Shown: piece after piece, positions 8,336 to 16,736 of the stretch
How positions within the stretch are numbered: the first letter of the stretch is position 1
Layout: every line of letters begins with the position of its first letter
From: Alphaproteobacteria bacterium
GTDB lineage: Bacteria > Pseudomonadota > Alphaproteobacteria > Micavibrionales > Micavibrionaceae
Reading direction: 5' to 3'
Length of the DNA: 64,000 nucleotides
NCBI GenBank assembly: GCA_016699735.1
Contig: CP065008.1
Span: 1,674,001-1,738,000 of the forward strand
Notes under the pieces: generated by a model
Told to the model about the DNA's origin: nothing
Databases searched by the model: none
What the model saw: only the letters and a program-made list of their open reading frames with translations
Made by a program: the position numbers and the translations under genes

Positions 8336-11300
8336 ATGCCAAGCTCCAAGTTTATCCACCTTCACACCCACTCGGCCTATTCTCTGGCAGAGGGGGCAAT
8401 TACGACTAAAGACCTGGTCAAGCTTTGCGTGGCTGGACGGATGCCGGCCGTTGCGGTGACAGATACGAATAACCTTTTTGGGGCCATGGAGTTCGCTACG
8501 GAAGCAGTCAAGGCCGGAGTGCAGCCGATCCTTGGGGCGCAAATAGCATTGGGTGCTGCGGGGCATCAACTTGTGCTGCTCGTGCAGAATGAAAAAGGCT
8601 ACCGCAATCTTTCAAAGGTTCTCAGCGATACCTATATGAACAGCGGCGACGTGGGGCAGTTCAGCGTAAGTCGTGAAACGCTGTTCTCTCACGCCGAAGG
8701 GTTAATCTGTCTGACAGGCGGATCAAAGGGGGAGATCGCTCAGGCGCTGCTCCATCATCGCCCGGAAGAGGCAAAACAGTCCTTATTGGAACTTTCCAAA
8801 AACTTCCCGGGCCGTTTGTATATAGAAATCCAGCGTCATGGCTGGCCGGAAGAGGAGGCGGTCGAGGAATCTCTCCTCGCGCTAGCATACGAAAACGACA
8901 TACCGATCGTAGCCACGAATGATTGTTACTTTAGGGACCGCGAGGCCTATGAAGCCCACGACGCCTTGCTTTGCATCGCCGAAGGACGCTATATCAGCGA
9001 AACCGGGCGCCGCAAGGTGACACCCGAACATTATTTCAAATTCTCGCAGGAAATGATTGACCTGTTCGCGGATATCCCCGAGGCGGTGAACAATACTTCT
9101 GTCATCGCACAGCGTTGCTCCTGGCTCCTGAAACCCTCGAAAACGATCCTTCCCGCATTCGCGTCTGCAAACGGCCGCAGCGAGGCGGATGAATTGCGCG
9201 AACAGGCGCGGGCGGGTCTGGAAGGGCGCTTGGAAAAATTCGTGTTTGAGAAAATGCAAAGTAAGGATCAACGCGAGGCCGTCGCCAAACCCTACCGCGA
9301 CCGTCTGGAGTTTGAGTTGAAGACGATCAACGACATGGGATTTCCGGGATACTTCCTTATCGTCTCGGATTTCATCCGCTGGGCGAAGGATCAGAACATC
9401 CCTGTCGGTCCGGGCCGCGGCTCGGGTGCAGGGTCAGTGGTGGCATGGGCTTTGAAAATTACCGATCTTGATCCGCTGGCGCTGGGGCTTCTTTTTGAAC
9501 GCTTCCTGAATCCCGAGCGTGTCTCGCTGCCGGACTTCGACGTCGATTTCTGTCAGGACCGCCGCGACGAAGTCATCCGTTATGTACAGAAGCGCTACGG
9601 CCATGACCGCGTGGCCCAGATTATCACCTTCGGAAAATTACAGGCCCGCGCTGTGGTCCGCGATGTAGGGCGTGTGCTGCAAATCCCCTACGGGCAGGTG
9701 GACCGCATCGCCAAACTGATCCCCAATAACCCCGCCAACCCGGTCACGCTCGAACAGGCTCTGGAGCAGGATCAGGAACTCAGGAACGAACGCAACCGCG
9801 ACGACACGCAACGAAAACTTCTCGATATCGCGCTGCAGCTTGAAGGCTTGTATCGCCATGCCTCGACCCACGCGGCCGGCGTTGTAATCTCGGATCGGCC
9901 TCTGCACGAGGTTGTGCCCCTCTACCGCGATCCGCGCTCGGATATGCCTGTCACCCAGTTCAATATGAAGGCGGTCGAGCAGGCCGGACTGATTAAATTC
10001 GACTTTCTGGGTCTGAAAACAATGACCGTGATCCAGAAAACGCTGGATATGCTCAAAGCCAAAGGCAAAAAAATCGAAACGCTTGATATTCCCTTGGACG
10101 ATCCAAAATCCTACGCTTTAATGTCTGCAGGAGATACGGTTGGCGTCTTCCAGCTTGAAAGTGCGGGGATGCGCGACACGCTCCGCAAGATGAAGCCCAA
10201 CCGCTTCGAGGATATCATCGCGCTGGTCTCCCTCTACCGCCCCGGCCCGATGGACAATATTCCGAAATACATCAGCGTTAAGGAGCAGAAGGAGGACGCC
10301 GACTACCTCCATCCCGTCCTTCGCCCCTATCTGGAGGAAACCTACGGCATTATGATCTATCAGGAGCAGGTCATGCAGGCCGCGCAGTCCTTGGCGGGCT
10401 ATTCACTGGGCGGGGCGGACCTCCTGCGCCGGGCCATGGGTAAAAAAATCAAGGAGGAAATGGATGACCAGCGCGAAATGTTTCTCAGGGGCGCGAAGGA
10501 GAATAATAACGTCGGCGCGGACCAGGCTTCCTTTATCTTCGAGCAGATCGCCAAATTCGCAGGCTACGGTTTTAACAAATCCCACGCCGCGGCTTACGCC
10601 CTGATCGCCTATTGGACCGCATGGCTGAAGGCCAATTATCCGCAGGAATTCATGGCCGCCTCCATGACCTATGATAAGGGAAACACGGACAAGCTGGCGC
10701 TGTTCAAACAAGACCTCGACCGCATGGGGCTGCGCGTCAAGCCCCCAGACATTAACAAGTCTCAGGCGGATTTCTCGGTGGAGGAATCATCGGTTCGCTA
10801 CGCCTTGTCGGCTTTAAAGGGTGTAGGAGAGCAGGCCATGCAAACCCTTGTGGTTGAGAGAACAAAAAGCGGCCCATTCAAGTCTCTGGAAGATTTCGCG
10901 CAGCGGATCGACCCGAAAACCATGAACAAAAGGCAGTTGGAGCAAATGGCCGCTGCCGGGGTTTTCGACAGCATCGAACCGGATCGTGCCCGACTCGTAG
11001 CAGGCGTGGAGACAATTCTGCGCTATGCTCAGTCGGTTCAGGAAGAAAGAAGCAGCGGGCAGGTCAGCCTCTTCGGGGATTCAGGCGGAGGAGCCTTGGG
11101 AATGCCGGATTTGCCGAAGGTGGACCGTTGGTCGCCGCTGGAGCAACTGGCCCATGAATTCGCGGCCGTGGGATTTTATCTTTCGTCCCATCCGCTTGAT
11201 TCAAGGCGCTCACAACTCGAGCGCCTGAACATTTTGAGTTTTGCCGAACTGGAAAACCTGATGCGCGAGAAGCCAGCAGTGCGCGTCAAAATGGCCGGGG

Positions 11301-11761
11301 TGCTGCTGAAGAAATCCGAAAAAGTTTCCCAGAAGGGCAACCGTTACGCCTTCCTCCAGCTTTCTGACCCGACAGGCGTCTACGAAGTCACTCTTTTCTC
11401 TGATATTCTTCATGCCAGCCGTGAAATTCTCGAACCCGGCCAAACCCTGCTGCTGACGGTCGAGGCAGAACAGCGGGAGGATCAACTCCGCCTGACCTGC
11501 TTCGGTCTGGAGCGGCTTGATAATCTGCTGGAAACGAAAATCAGCGAGATCGTGATTGATCTGGAGAGCGCGGCACCTGCCAGCAGATTGAGCGATTTTT
11601 TAAAAATAGAGGGGGCCGGCCAGACGGCCATCCAACTCCGAATCGCTCTGGGAAGCGGGAAAACCGCTGTGCTAAGCCTTCCCGGACGCTGGTCTCTCAG
11701 CGCTCAGGCCCGAGATATTCTGCGGGTTCAAAAGGGTGTTCTGCGGGTCGCTGAGCATTAA
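8336..11761 (+). CDS. dnaE: DNA polymerase III alpha subunit
   Basis: Replicative polymerase catalytic subunit. Domains in order in this 1141-residue protein: a PHP domain at the N terminus (FIHLHTHSAYSLAEGA), then the Pol III palm with GPGRGSGAGSVVAWAL. The catalytic aspartates are in PDFDVDFCQDRRDEV (about residues 399-413). Fingers with HASTHAAGVV, a tandem helix-hairpin-helix region (YALSALKGVGEQAM) and an OB-fold (about 990-1065) follow. The length fits DnaE1, not the error-prone DnaE2 (ImuC). The upstream TTG at 8321 is rejected: the ATG at 8336 has GAGG nine bases before it. A 170-base gap separates it from the hydrolase frame. A simple stem-loop precedes the ribosome site. Confidence 0.97.
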   Translation: MPSSKFIHLHTHSAYSLAEGAITTKDLVKLCVAGRMPAVAVTDTNNLFGAMEFATEAVKAGVQPILGAQIALGAAGHQLVLLVQNEKGYRNLSKVLSDTYMNSGDVGQFSVSRETLFSHAEGLICLTGGSKGEIAQALLHHRPEEAKQSLLELSKNFPGRLYIEIQRHGWPEEEAVEESLLALAYENDIPIVATNDCYFRDREAYEAHDALLCIAEGRYISETGRRKVTPEHYFKFSQEMIDLFADIPEAVNNTSVIAQRCSWLLKPSKTILPAFASANGRSEADELREQARAGLEGRLEKFVFEKMQSKDQREAVAKPYRDRLEFELKTINDMGFPGYFLIVSDFIRWAKDQNIPVGPGRGSGAGSVVAWALKITDLDPLALGLLFERFLNPERVSLPDFDVDFCQDRRDEVIRYVQKRYGHDRVAQIITFGKLQARAVVRDVGRVLQIPYGQVDRIAKLIPNNPANPVTLEQALEQDQELRNERNRDDTQRKLLDIALQLEGLYRHASTHAAGVVISDRPLHEVVPLYRDPRSDMPVTQFNMKAVEQAGLIKFDFLGLKTMTVIQKTLDMLKAKGKKIETLDIPLDDPKSYALMSAGDTVGVFQLESAGMRDTLRKMKPNRFEDIIALVSLYRPGPMDNIPKYISVKEQKEDADYLHPVLRPYLEETYGIMIYQEQVMQAAQSLAGYSLGGADLLRRAMGKKIKEEMDDQREMFLRGAKENNNVGADQASFIFEQIAKFAGYGFNKSHAAAYALIAYWTAWLKANYPQEFMAASMTYDKGNTDKLALFKQDLDRMGLRVKPPDINKSQADFSVEESSVRYALSALKGVGEQAMQTLVVERTKSGPFKSLEDFAQRIDPKTMNKRQLEQMAAAGVFDSIEPDRARLVAGVETILRYAQSVQEERSSGQVSLFGDSGGGALGMPDLPKVDRWSPLEQLAHEFAAVGFYLSSHPLDSRRSQLERLNILSFAELENLMREKPAVRVKMAGVLLKKSEKVSQKGNRYAFLQLSDPTGVYEVTLFSDILHASREILEPGQTLLLTVEAEQREDQLRLTCFGLERLDNLLETKISEIVIDLESAAPASRLSDFLKIEGAGQTAIQLRIALGSGKTAVLSLPGRWSLSAQARDILRVQKGVLRVAEH

Positions 11762-11791
11762 TTAACCCCTTTATGCTAGACTTGTTTTTTC

Positions 11792-11820
11792 TTGCATTAC
11801 GGCGGTTTTCGCTGTAGAAA
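11792..11820 (+). promoter_or_regulatory. Candidate sigma70 promoter of rpsB-tsf
   Basis: TTGCAT (11792-11797), a 17-base spacer and TAGAAA (11815-11820) lie in the 184-base gap after dnaE. Transcription would start near 11827 and leave a leader of about 119 bases before the rpsB ATG, which contains the paired elements described separately. Confidence 0.5.
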
Positions 11821-11840
11821 CGCCCCAACGTAAATTCACA

Positions 11841-11918
11841 TGCGGGTTATGGGCCTCATCCTCAAGGGATAAAGCGCCCATCCGGTGCGGTCGATAAAGG
11901 GCTGTGTTTCAACCCGCA
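11841..11918 (+). promoter_or_regulatory. Structured rpsB mRNA leader (nested helices)
   Basis: TGCGGGTT (11841-11848) pairs perfectly with AACCCGCA (11911-11918). Directly inside it ATGGGC (11849-11854) pairs with GCCCAT (11876-11881), so the two helices stack coaxially on the 5' side and leave a 29-base single-stranded segment on the 3' side. The rpsB Shine-Dalgarno AAAGGAGA follows at about 11933. In Escherichia coli S2 represses rpsB-tsf through its leader; this element is a candidate for an analogous but unrelated-looking control site. Confidence 0.5.
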
Positions 11919-11945
11919 GAGGTACAACCGGTAAAGGAGAAAATT

Positions 11946-12815
11946 ATGGCATTACCTGAATTCACCATGCGTCAGCTATTGGAAGCGGGCGTACACTTTG
12001 GTCACCACACCCGCCGTTGGAACCCGAAAATGCGCCCGTTTATCTTTGGCGTCAGGAACGGTGTCCATATTATCGATCTCCAGCAGACCCAGCCCATGCT
12101 GGCCAATTCCCTAAAGGCGATGCGCGACATTGTCTCCAATGGGGGGCGTATCCTGTTTGTTGGAACCAAAAAACAGGCGCAGGAGCCGATCGCCGAGGCC
12201 GCCAAGCGTTGCGGTCAGTATTACGTAAATCACCGTTGGCTGGGCGGTATGCTCACCAACTGGAAAACGATTTCTACCTCCATCAACGTCTTGCGCGATT
12301 TGGATGAAAAGCTGGGAGGCGATCTCGCCGGCTACACCAAAAAGGAAACCCTGATGATGACCCGTGAGCGCGACAAGCTCAACCTGGCCATCGGCGGAAT
12401 CCGCGAATTGGGCGGTCAACCCGATGCCCTGTTCGTCATTGACACGATCAAGGAACGCATCGCAATCCGCGAGGCTAACGTTTTGGGGATTCCCGTGTTT
12501 GCAATCGTGGACAGTAACGCCGCACCCGATGGCGTGGATTACATCATTCCCGGCAACGATGATGCGCTGCGGGCCATCGACCTGTACTGCGAGCTATTTG
12601 CAGGCGCGGTTCTCGATGGTCTTCAGGCTGAATTGTCCTCTTCCGGGAAGGACTTCGGCGCAGCCGATGGTTCCGAAGGCGGAAGAGGCCGCAAGAAAGG
12701 TAAAGGCAAGGCTGAGGCCGCTCCAAAACAGGAAGCCGCAGCGTCTGCCTCTGAAGAGGCGCCGCCTGCTCCGGAAATCATAGAGGAAACGGAAAAGAAG
12801 GCCGCTTCCGCTTAA
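11946..12815 (+). CDS. rpsB: 30S ribosomal protein S2
   Basis: Small-subunit ribosomal protein S2, needed for S1 binding and late 30S assembly. The core is canonical: MRQLLEAGVHFGHHTRRWNP at the N terminus, then VGTKKQAQ, HRWLGGMLTNW and LFVIDTIKERIAI-EAN, ending with a GNDDALRAI segment. The product is 289 residues, longer than the roughly 240 of Escherichia coli. The extra part is a C-terminal tail rich in alanine, glutamate and lysine (GRGRKKGKGK onward), a common alphaproteobacterial feature. The frame is open upstream to 11904, but the ATG at 11946 has AAAGGAGA eight bases before it and starts MALPEFTM, the family start. It is followed by tsf after 75 bases, the universal order. Confidence 0.98.
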   Translation: MALPEFTMRQLLEAGVHFGHHTRRWNPKMRPFIFGVRNGVHIIDLQQTQPMLANSLKAMRDIVSNGGRILFVGTKKQAQEPIAEAAKRCGQYYVNHRWLGGMLTNWKTISTSINVLRDLDEKLGGDLAGYTKKETLMMTRERDKLNLAIGGIRELGGQPDALFVIDTIKERIAIREANVLGIPVFAIVDSNAAPDGVDYIIPGNDDALRAIDLYCELFAGAVLDGLQAELSSSGKDFGAADGSEGGRGRKKGKGKAEAAPKQEAAASASEEAPPAPEIIEETEKKAASA

Positions 12816-12828
12816 AAGCCGACACCGC

Positions 12829-12861
12829 GGGGCGGGGACGGCTAAGCCCCAACCGCTTTTT
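12829..12861 (+). terminator. Weak terminator-like or attenuator hairpin between rpsB and tsf
   Basis: GGGGC (12829-12833) can pair with GCCCC (12846-12850) across a 12-base loop, and a run of five T follows at 12857-12861. The stem is short, so it would at most reduce read-through from rpsB into tsf. Low certainty. Confidence 0.25.
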
Positions 12862-12890
12862 CAAACAATCGAACCATAAGGAACAGTGAA

Positions 12891-13790
12891 ATGGCCCAGA
12901 TTTCGGCAGCACTCGTAAAACAGCTCAGGGAATCCACAGGCGCAGGCATGATGGATGCCAAAAAGGCGCTGGAGGAAAATAACGGCGACATCAACGCAGC
13001 CAGCGACTGGTTACGGAAAAAGGGTATAGCCAAGGCCGCGAAAAAATCCTCGCGTTCGGCCTCCGACGGTTTGGTCGCCATCGCCGTAGAAGGCACAAAA
13101 GGTGCAGTCATCGAACTCAACTCGGAAACCGACTTCGTCGCCCGTAACGAGGAGTTTCAGGGCTTCGTCCGCAAGGTCGCGCAAGCCGCCCTGAAAGTCT
13201 CTTCGCTCGAAGAACTCAAGGCTGCGAAGATCGAAGGCGGTAAGTCCGTTGAGGAAAGCCTGACTGACCTGATAGCCAAGATCGGGGAGAATATGACTCT
13301 CCGCCGCTTCCAATCCGTGATCGTCCCCAAGGGAACGGTGATCGCCTATATGCACAACGAACTTGCTCCGAACCTTGGCAAGATCGGCGTTCTCGTAGGT
13401 CTGGAAACCGAAGCGCCTGCAGCCTCTCTTCAATCGCTCGGCAAGCAGATTGCCATGCACGTCGCCGCCGCCAACCCCGAATGTCTGGACCAGGCCAGCG
13501 CCGATCCGGCCAAACTCCAGCGCGAAAAGGATATCCTGAGCGAGCAGGCCCGCAGCAGCGGCAAGCCCGAGGATATCATCGCCAAGATGGTCGAAGGCCG
13601 CATCCGCAAGTATTTCGAGGAAATATGCCTCCTCGACCAGATTTTCGTCATCGATCAGGAACGCAAAATCTCCAAGGTCATTGCCGACGCAGCGAAAGAA
13701 GCGGGTAAAGACATAAAACTGAACGCCTACGCCCGCCTCCAGTTGGGAGAGGGTGTGAGCCAGACCGAGGAAGAAAACCTCGCCGCCTGA
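12891..13790 (+). CDS. tsf: Translation elongation factor Ts
   Basis: Guanine nucleotide exchange factor for EF-Tu. The N-terminal UBA-like module (VKQLRESTGAGMMDAKKALEE) and the core signature with the TDFVARNEEF segment (about residues 80-90) are present. The C-terminal DQIFVIDQERKISKV segment completes the dimerisation domain. The length of 299 is normal. AAGGA lies about ten bases before the ATG. It follows rpsB and precedes pyrH; a strong inverted repeat and a candidate promoter lie between tsf and pyrH. Nothing unusual in composition. Confidence 0.98.
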   Translation: MAQISAALVKQLRESTGAGMMDAKKALEENNGDINAASDWLRKKGIAKAAKKSSRSASDGLVAIAVEGTKGAVIELNSETDFVARNEEFQGFVRKVAQAALKVSSLEELKAAKIEGGKSVEESLTDLIAKIGENMTLRRFQSVIVPKGTVIAYMHNELAPNLGKIGVLVGLETEAPAASLQSLGKQIAMHVAAANPECLDQASADPAKLQREKDILSEQARSSGKPEDIIAKMVEGRIRKYFEEICLLDQIFVIDQERKISKVIADAAKEAGKDIKLNAYARLQLGEGVSQTEEENLAA

Positions 13791-13812
13791 TTGATCCGGC
13801 CGAAAGAAATTT

Positions 13813-13845
13813 GGAATGCCGCGTTGCAACCCGACGCGGCATTCC
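13813..13845 (+). repeat. Perfect 12-bp inverted repeat between tsf and pyrH
   Basis: GGAATGCCGCGT (13813-13824), a nine-base loop, and ACGCGGCATTCC (13834-13845) form a perfect 12-bp stem. No T run follows, so it is not a typical intrinsic terminator. It may protect the tsf 3' end, or act as an operator, since it overlaps the candidate pyrH promoter. Confidence 0.7.
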
Positions 13846-13852
13846 CTATATT
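13824..13852 (+). promoter_or_regulatory. Candidate pyrH promoter inside the inverted repeat
   Basis: TTGCAA (13824-13829), a 17-base spacer and TATATT (13847-13852). The -35 box lies in the hairpin loop and the spacer holds the right arm. The predicted start is near 13859, giving a short leader to the pyrH ATG at 13894. Confidence 0.5.
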
Positions 13853-13893
13853 GGCAGGGTTTACCAGTACAGATCCACGCAAAGAGACGGGCC

Positions 13894-14649
13894 ATGGCAA
13901 TGACGGCAGAAAAAGAAGGTGCGAAGGTGAAACCGGCACTGAAATACAAACGCGTGATGCTGAAAATGTCCGGCGAGGTGCTGATGGGCAAGCAGGAATA
14001 CGGCATGGACCCCGAAACGGTGCAGCGCGTAGCCCGTGACATCAAGGAAGTGGTCGATATGGGAATTGAAGTCTGCGTCGTCGTCGGCGCAGGCAACATC
14101 TTCCGCGGCGTATCCGGCGCGGCGCAGGGCATGGACCGCACAACGGCCGATTATATGGGAATGCTTGGTATTGTCATCAACGCGCTGGCACTTCAAAATT
14201 CTTTGGAAAAACTGGGCGTGAGCACCCGTGTGCAATCCGCCATCCGCATGGATTCCATCTGCGAACCCTATATCCGCCGCCGCGCCTTGCGCCACATGGA
14301 AAAGGGCAGGGTCGTAATTTTTGCCGCAGGCACCGGAAACCCCTATTTTACAACGGACACAGCGGCCACACTTCGGGCTTCGGAAATGGATTGCGACGCA
14401 ATCTTCAAAGGCACAAAGGTCGATGGAATCTACACATCCGACCCCAAACACAACCCGGAGGCCCAGCGCTTCGATCGCCTCTCTTATATTGATGTTCTGA
14501 CAAAAGATCTAAGAGTGATGGACGCAACGGCAATTTCTCTGGCCCGCGAGAACAATATCCCGATCATCGTCTTCTCGGTCAGGGAGGAGGGCAACTTCGC
14601 CCAGGTTGTCCAGTCGAAGGGTAAATATACTGTAGTGACAAACACGTAA
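13894..14649 (+). CDS. pyrH: Uridylate kinase (UMP kinase)
   Basis: Phosphorylates UMP to UDP in pyrimidine nucleotide synthesis; an amino-acid-kinase-fold hexamer under allosteric control by GTP and UTP in other bacteria. Seen: YKRVMLKMSGEVLMG (phosphate-binding start), VVVGAGNIFRG, a DYMGMLGIVINALALQ segment, FAAGTGNPYFTTDTAA (the UMPK signature) and GTKVDGIYTSDP. The open frame runs back to 13816, but that segment overlaps the inverted repeat and gives an arginine-rich, non-conserved sequence. The ATG at 13894 (or 13900) gives a family-length 251 residues with a short charged lead-in. It is followed by frr after 25 bases, the standard tsf-pyrH-frr order. Confidence 0.97.
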   Translation: MAMTAEKEGAKVKPALKYKRVMLKMSGEVLMGKQEYGMDPETVQRVARDIKEVVDMGIEVCVVVGAGNIFRGVSGAAQGMDRTTADYMGMLGIVINALALQNSLEKLGVSTRVQSAIRMDSICEPYIRRRALRHMEKGRVVIFAAGTGNPYFTTDTAATLRASEMDCDAIFKGTKVDGIYTSDPKHNPEAQRFDRLSYIDVLTKDLRVMDATAISLARENNIPIIVFSVREEGNFAQVVQSKGKYTVVTNT

Positions 14650-14674
14650 TCATCAAAGGCAGAGGAGGGAAACC

Positions 14675-15229
14675 ATGTCATTCGATAAAAACGATATCCA
14701 GCGCCGCATGAATGGTGCGGTGGAAACACTGAATAAGGAATTCGCAGGTCTAAGGACGGGGCGGGCTTCCGCCAGCCTTCTGGATCCGGTCACGGTCGAG
14801 GTCTACGGTACACGGATGCCCATAAACCAGATCGGAACGGTAAACGTACCTGAGCCGCGCCTGATTAGCGTGCAGGTCTGGGACAATTCCAACGTTCGCG
14901 CCGTCGAAAAGGCGATCAGGGAGGCGGGTCTGGGTTTAAACCCCCAGATCGAGGGAACCTTGCTGAGGATTCCTGTACCCGACCTCAACCAGGAGCGCCG
15001 GGCGGAACTATCGAAAATCGCCGGGAAATACGCCGAAGCCGCCCGTGTATCCGTCCGCAACGTCCGCCGTGACGGAATGGAAACACTCAAAAAACTTGAA
15101 AAGGAAAAGAAAATTTCCGAGGACGACCACAAAAAGAAAGCGGACGAAGTCCAGAAAATGACGGACGAGACGATTAAAAAAATCGACAAGATATTTGCCG
15201 ACAAGGAAAAAGATATCATGACCGTGTAG
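14675..15229 (+). CDS. frr: Ribosome recycling factor
   Basis: Splits post-termination ribosomes together with EF-G. The 184-residue length is exact for the family. Seen: the N-terminal helix, RTGRASASLLDPVTVEVYG, the INQIGTVNVPEPRL hinge region, NPQIEGTLLRIPVP, and the conserved C-terminal pattern RVSVRNVRRDGMETLKKLEK. GAGGAGGG lies nine bases before the ATG. It is followed by uppS after 17 bases, so it is within the same operon. Confidence 0.98.
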   Translation: MSFDKNDIQRRMNGAVETLNKEFAGLRTGRASASLLDPVTVEVYGTRMPINQIGTVNVPEPRLISVQVWDNSNVRAVEKAIREAGLGLNPQIEGTLLRIPVPDLNQERRAELSKIAGKYAEAARVSVRNVRRDGMETLKKLEKEKKISEDDHKKKADEVQKMTDETIKKIDKIFADKEKDIMTV

Positions 15230-15246
15230 TCCGGCACGGAGAATCC

Positions 15247-15984
15247 ATGAAGAAGACCCCTATAAATCAGGAAAACACAACACCCCGTCATGTGGCTATC
15301 ATCATGGATGGAAACGGGCGTTGGGCCAAGCGCCGGGGGCTTCCGCGAAGCGCAGGGCATAAGCAGGGAGCCGAAACGGCGCGCCGGATCGTCGAAGCCG
15401 CCGCCAACCGTGGCATAGAATACATTACGCTCTTCGGCTTTTCTTCGGAAAACTGGAACCGCCCCCGCGCCGAAATCGAGGAGCTGATGAAGCTCCTGCG
15501 CTACTATCTTCGCTCGGAAACGGCTGACCTTCATAAGAAAAACGCCCGTCTCCGGGTCGTCGGCGATCAATCCGCCTTCGATGAGGACATCATCCAGCTG
15601 ATCCGCAACGCGGAGGAGCTGACCGCCGGGAACACCCGCATAAATGTCACGATTGCTTTGAATTACGGTGGCCGTCAGGATATCGCGCAGGCGGTCGAAA
15701 AACTCTGCCGGTATGCTCTGGAGAGTGGCCAGATACCCACCCGTGAGGAAATCGGGCAGAGGTTAACGCAAAACCTCTTGACCCATGAGCTACCGGACCC
15801 TGACCTGCTCATCCGCACCAGCGGCGAAAAAAGGATCAGTAATTTCATGCTCTGGCAATGCGCCTACGCGGAAATGGTCTTCTCCTCGGTCCTCTGGCCG
15901 GATTTCGATGAAACCTGTCTTGATGAAGCCTTAAGCGAGTATGCGGGCCGCGAGCGCCGCTTCGGTGCCCTAAAACAATCCTAG
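15247..15984 (+). CDS. uppS: Undecaprenyl diphosphate synthase (cis-prenyltransferase)
   Basis: Condenses eight isopentenyl units onto farnesyl-PP to make the C55 lipid carrier precursor for peptidoglycan and O-antigen. The catalytic region IIMDGNGRWAKRRGLPR with its aspartate is at about residues 18-34. GHKQGAETARRIVE, TLFGFSSENWNRP and LNYGGRQDI follow, and the DLLIRTSGEKRISNFMLWQ segment is the C-terminal signature. The length of 245 is normal. GGAG lies before the ATG. Placed between frr and cdsA as in most proteobacteria. Confidence 0.97.
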   Translation: MKKTPINQENTTPRHVAIIMDGNGRWAKRRGLPRSAGHKQGAETARRIVEAAANRGIEYITLFGFSSENWNRPRAEIEELMKLLRYYLRSETADLHKKNARLRVVGDQSAFDEDIIQLIRNAEELTAGNTRINVTIALNYGGRQDIAQAVEKLCRYALESGQIPTREEIGQRLTQNLLTHELPDPDLLIRTSGEKRISNFMLWQCAYAEMVFSSVLWPDFDETCLDEALSEYAGRERRFGALKQS

Positions 15985-16022
15985 CGGTTCCGCCCTTTTT
16001 TAGGCATAATCCTCCCGCAGGC

Positions 16023-16736
16023 GTGAACGGACGGGTCTTGACATTGACGGCCAAAATCAATTTAGGGAAATTAAAGCTCAGGGTGATCTCCGCCCTCGTC
16101 ATGGCACCCTGTTTTATATACATAATGTATACGGGAGGCATGGTTTTTCAAGCCTTCTTGCTCGCGGCCTTCGCCCTCTCGGTCTATGAATGGTACGGCC
16201 TGTCGAAAAAAACCGATAACTTCCTCTTATACTATAGCATCGGTTTGGCCTATATGGTGACCTCCTACGGCAGCTTTTACTTCCTTCGGGAGTTCTATAA
16301 TCTGAACGTGCTTCTAATATTCATCGGCATGATCTGGTTTAGCGATATTGGCGCTTATTTTACTGGCAAAACGCTCGGTGGGCCGAAACTGATCCAGAAA
16401 ATCAGCCCGAACAAGACATGGTCGGGTTTCGGTGGCGCCCTGTTTTTCCCCGCGGTCTTTGCCGTAATCTGGATCAGCCTGTTCGGCTTTCACGAACATT
16501 TTGCCAAGCTCGGCCTGCTTCTTCTTCTGCCGGCGGGCTTCATGATCGGCCTGGCCATCGGGTGCGTGGGACAGGTCGGTGATTTGCTGGTTTCTTATGT
16601 CAAAAGACAGGCCAAGGTCAAGGACACCGGAACCATCATCCCCGGCCACGGTGGCCTGCTCGACCGGATCGACTCCATGATGCTCGGCGCCCCGGTTTTC
16701 CTGATTTTGATCAGCGTTCTTTACTATGTCTTCTAA
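16023..16736 (+). CDS. cdsA: Phosphatidate cytidylyltransferase (CDP-diacylglycerol synthase)
   Basis: Integral membrane enzyme that makes CDP-diacylglycerol from phosphatidate and CTP, the branch point of phospholipid synthesis. The 237 residues contain about six hydrophobic segments and the CdsA signature near the C terminus: VGDLLVSYVKR, then IIPGHGGLLDRIDSMM. The IWFSDIGAYFTG and SPNKTWSGFGG motifs are also present. It is slightly shorter than typical. The GTG start at 16023 lacks a Shine-Dalgarno; the internal TTG at 16038 is an alternative. CATAAT at 16005-16010 could be a local -10 box. The 3' end overlaps dxr by 11 bases, so the two are translationally coupled. Confidence 0.94.
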   Translation: MNGRVLTLTAKINLGKLKLRVISALVMAPCFIYIMYTGGMVFQAFLLAAFALSVYEWYGLSKKTDNFLLYYSIGLAYMVTSYGSFYFLREFYNLNVLLIFIGMIWFSDIGAYFTGKTLGGPKLIQKISPNKTWSGFGGALFFPAVFAVIWISLFGFHEHFAKLGLLLLLPAGFMIGLAIGCVGQVGDLLVSYVKRQAKVKDTGTIIPGHGGLLDRIDSMMLGAPVFLILISVLYYVF

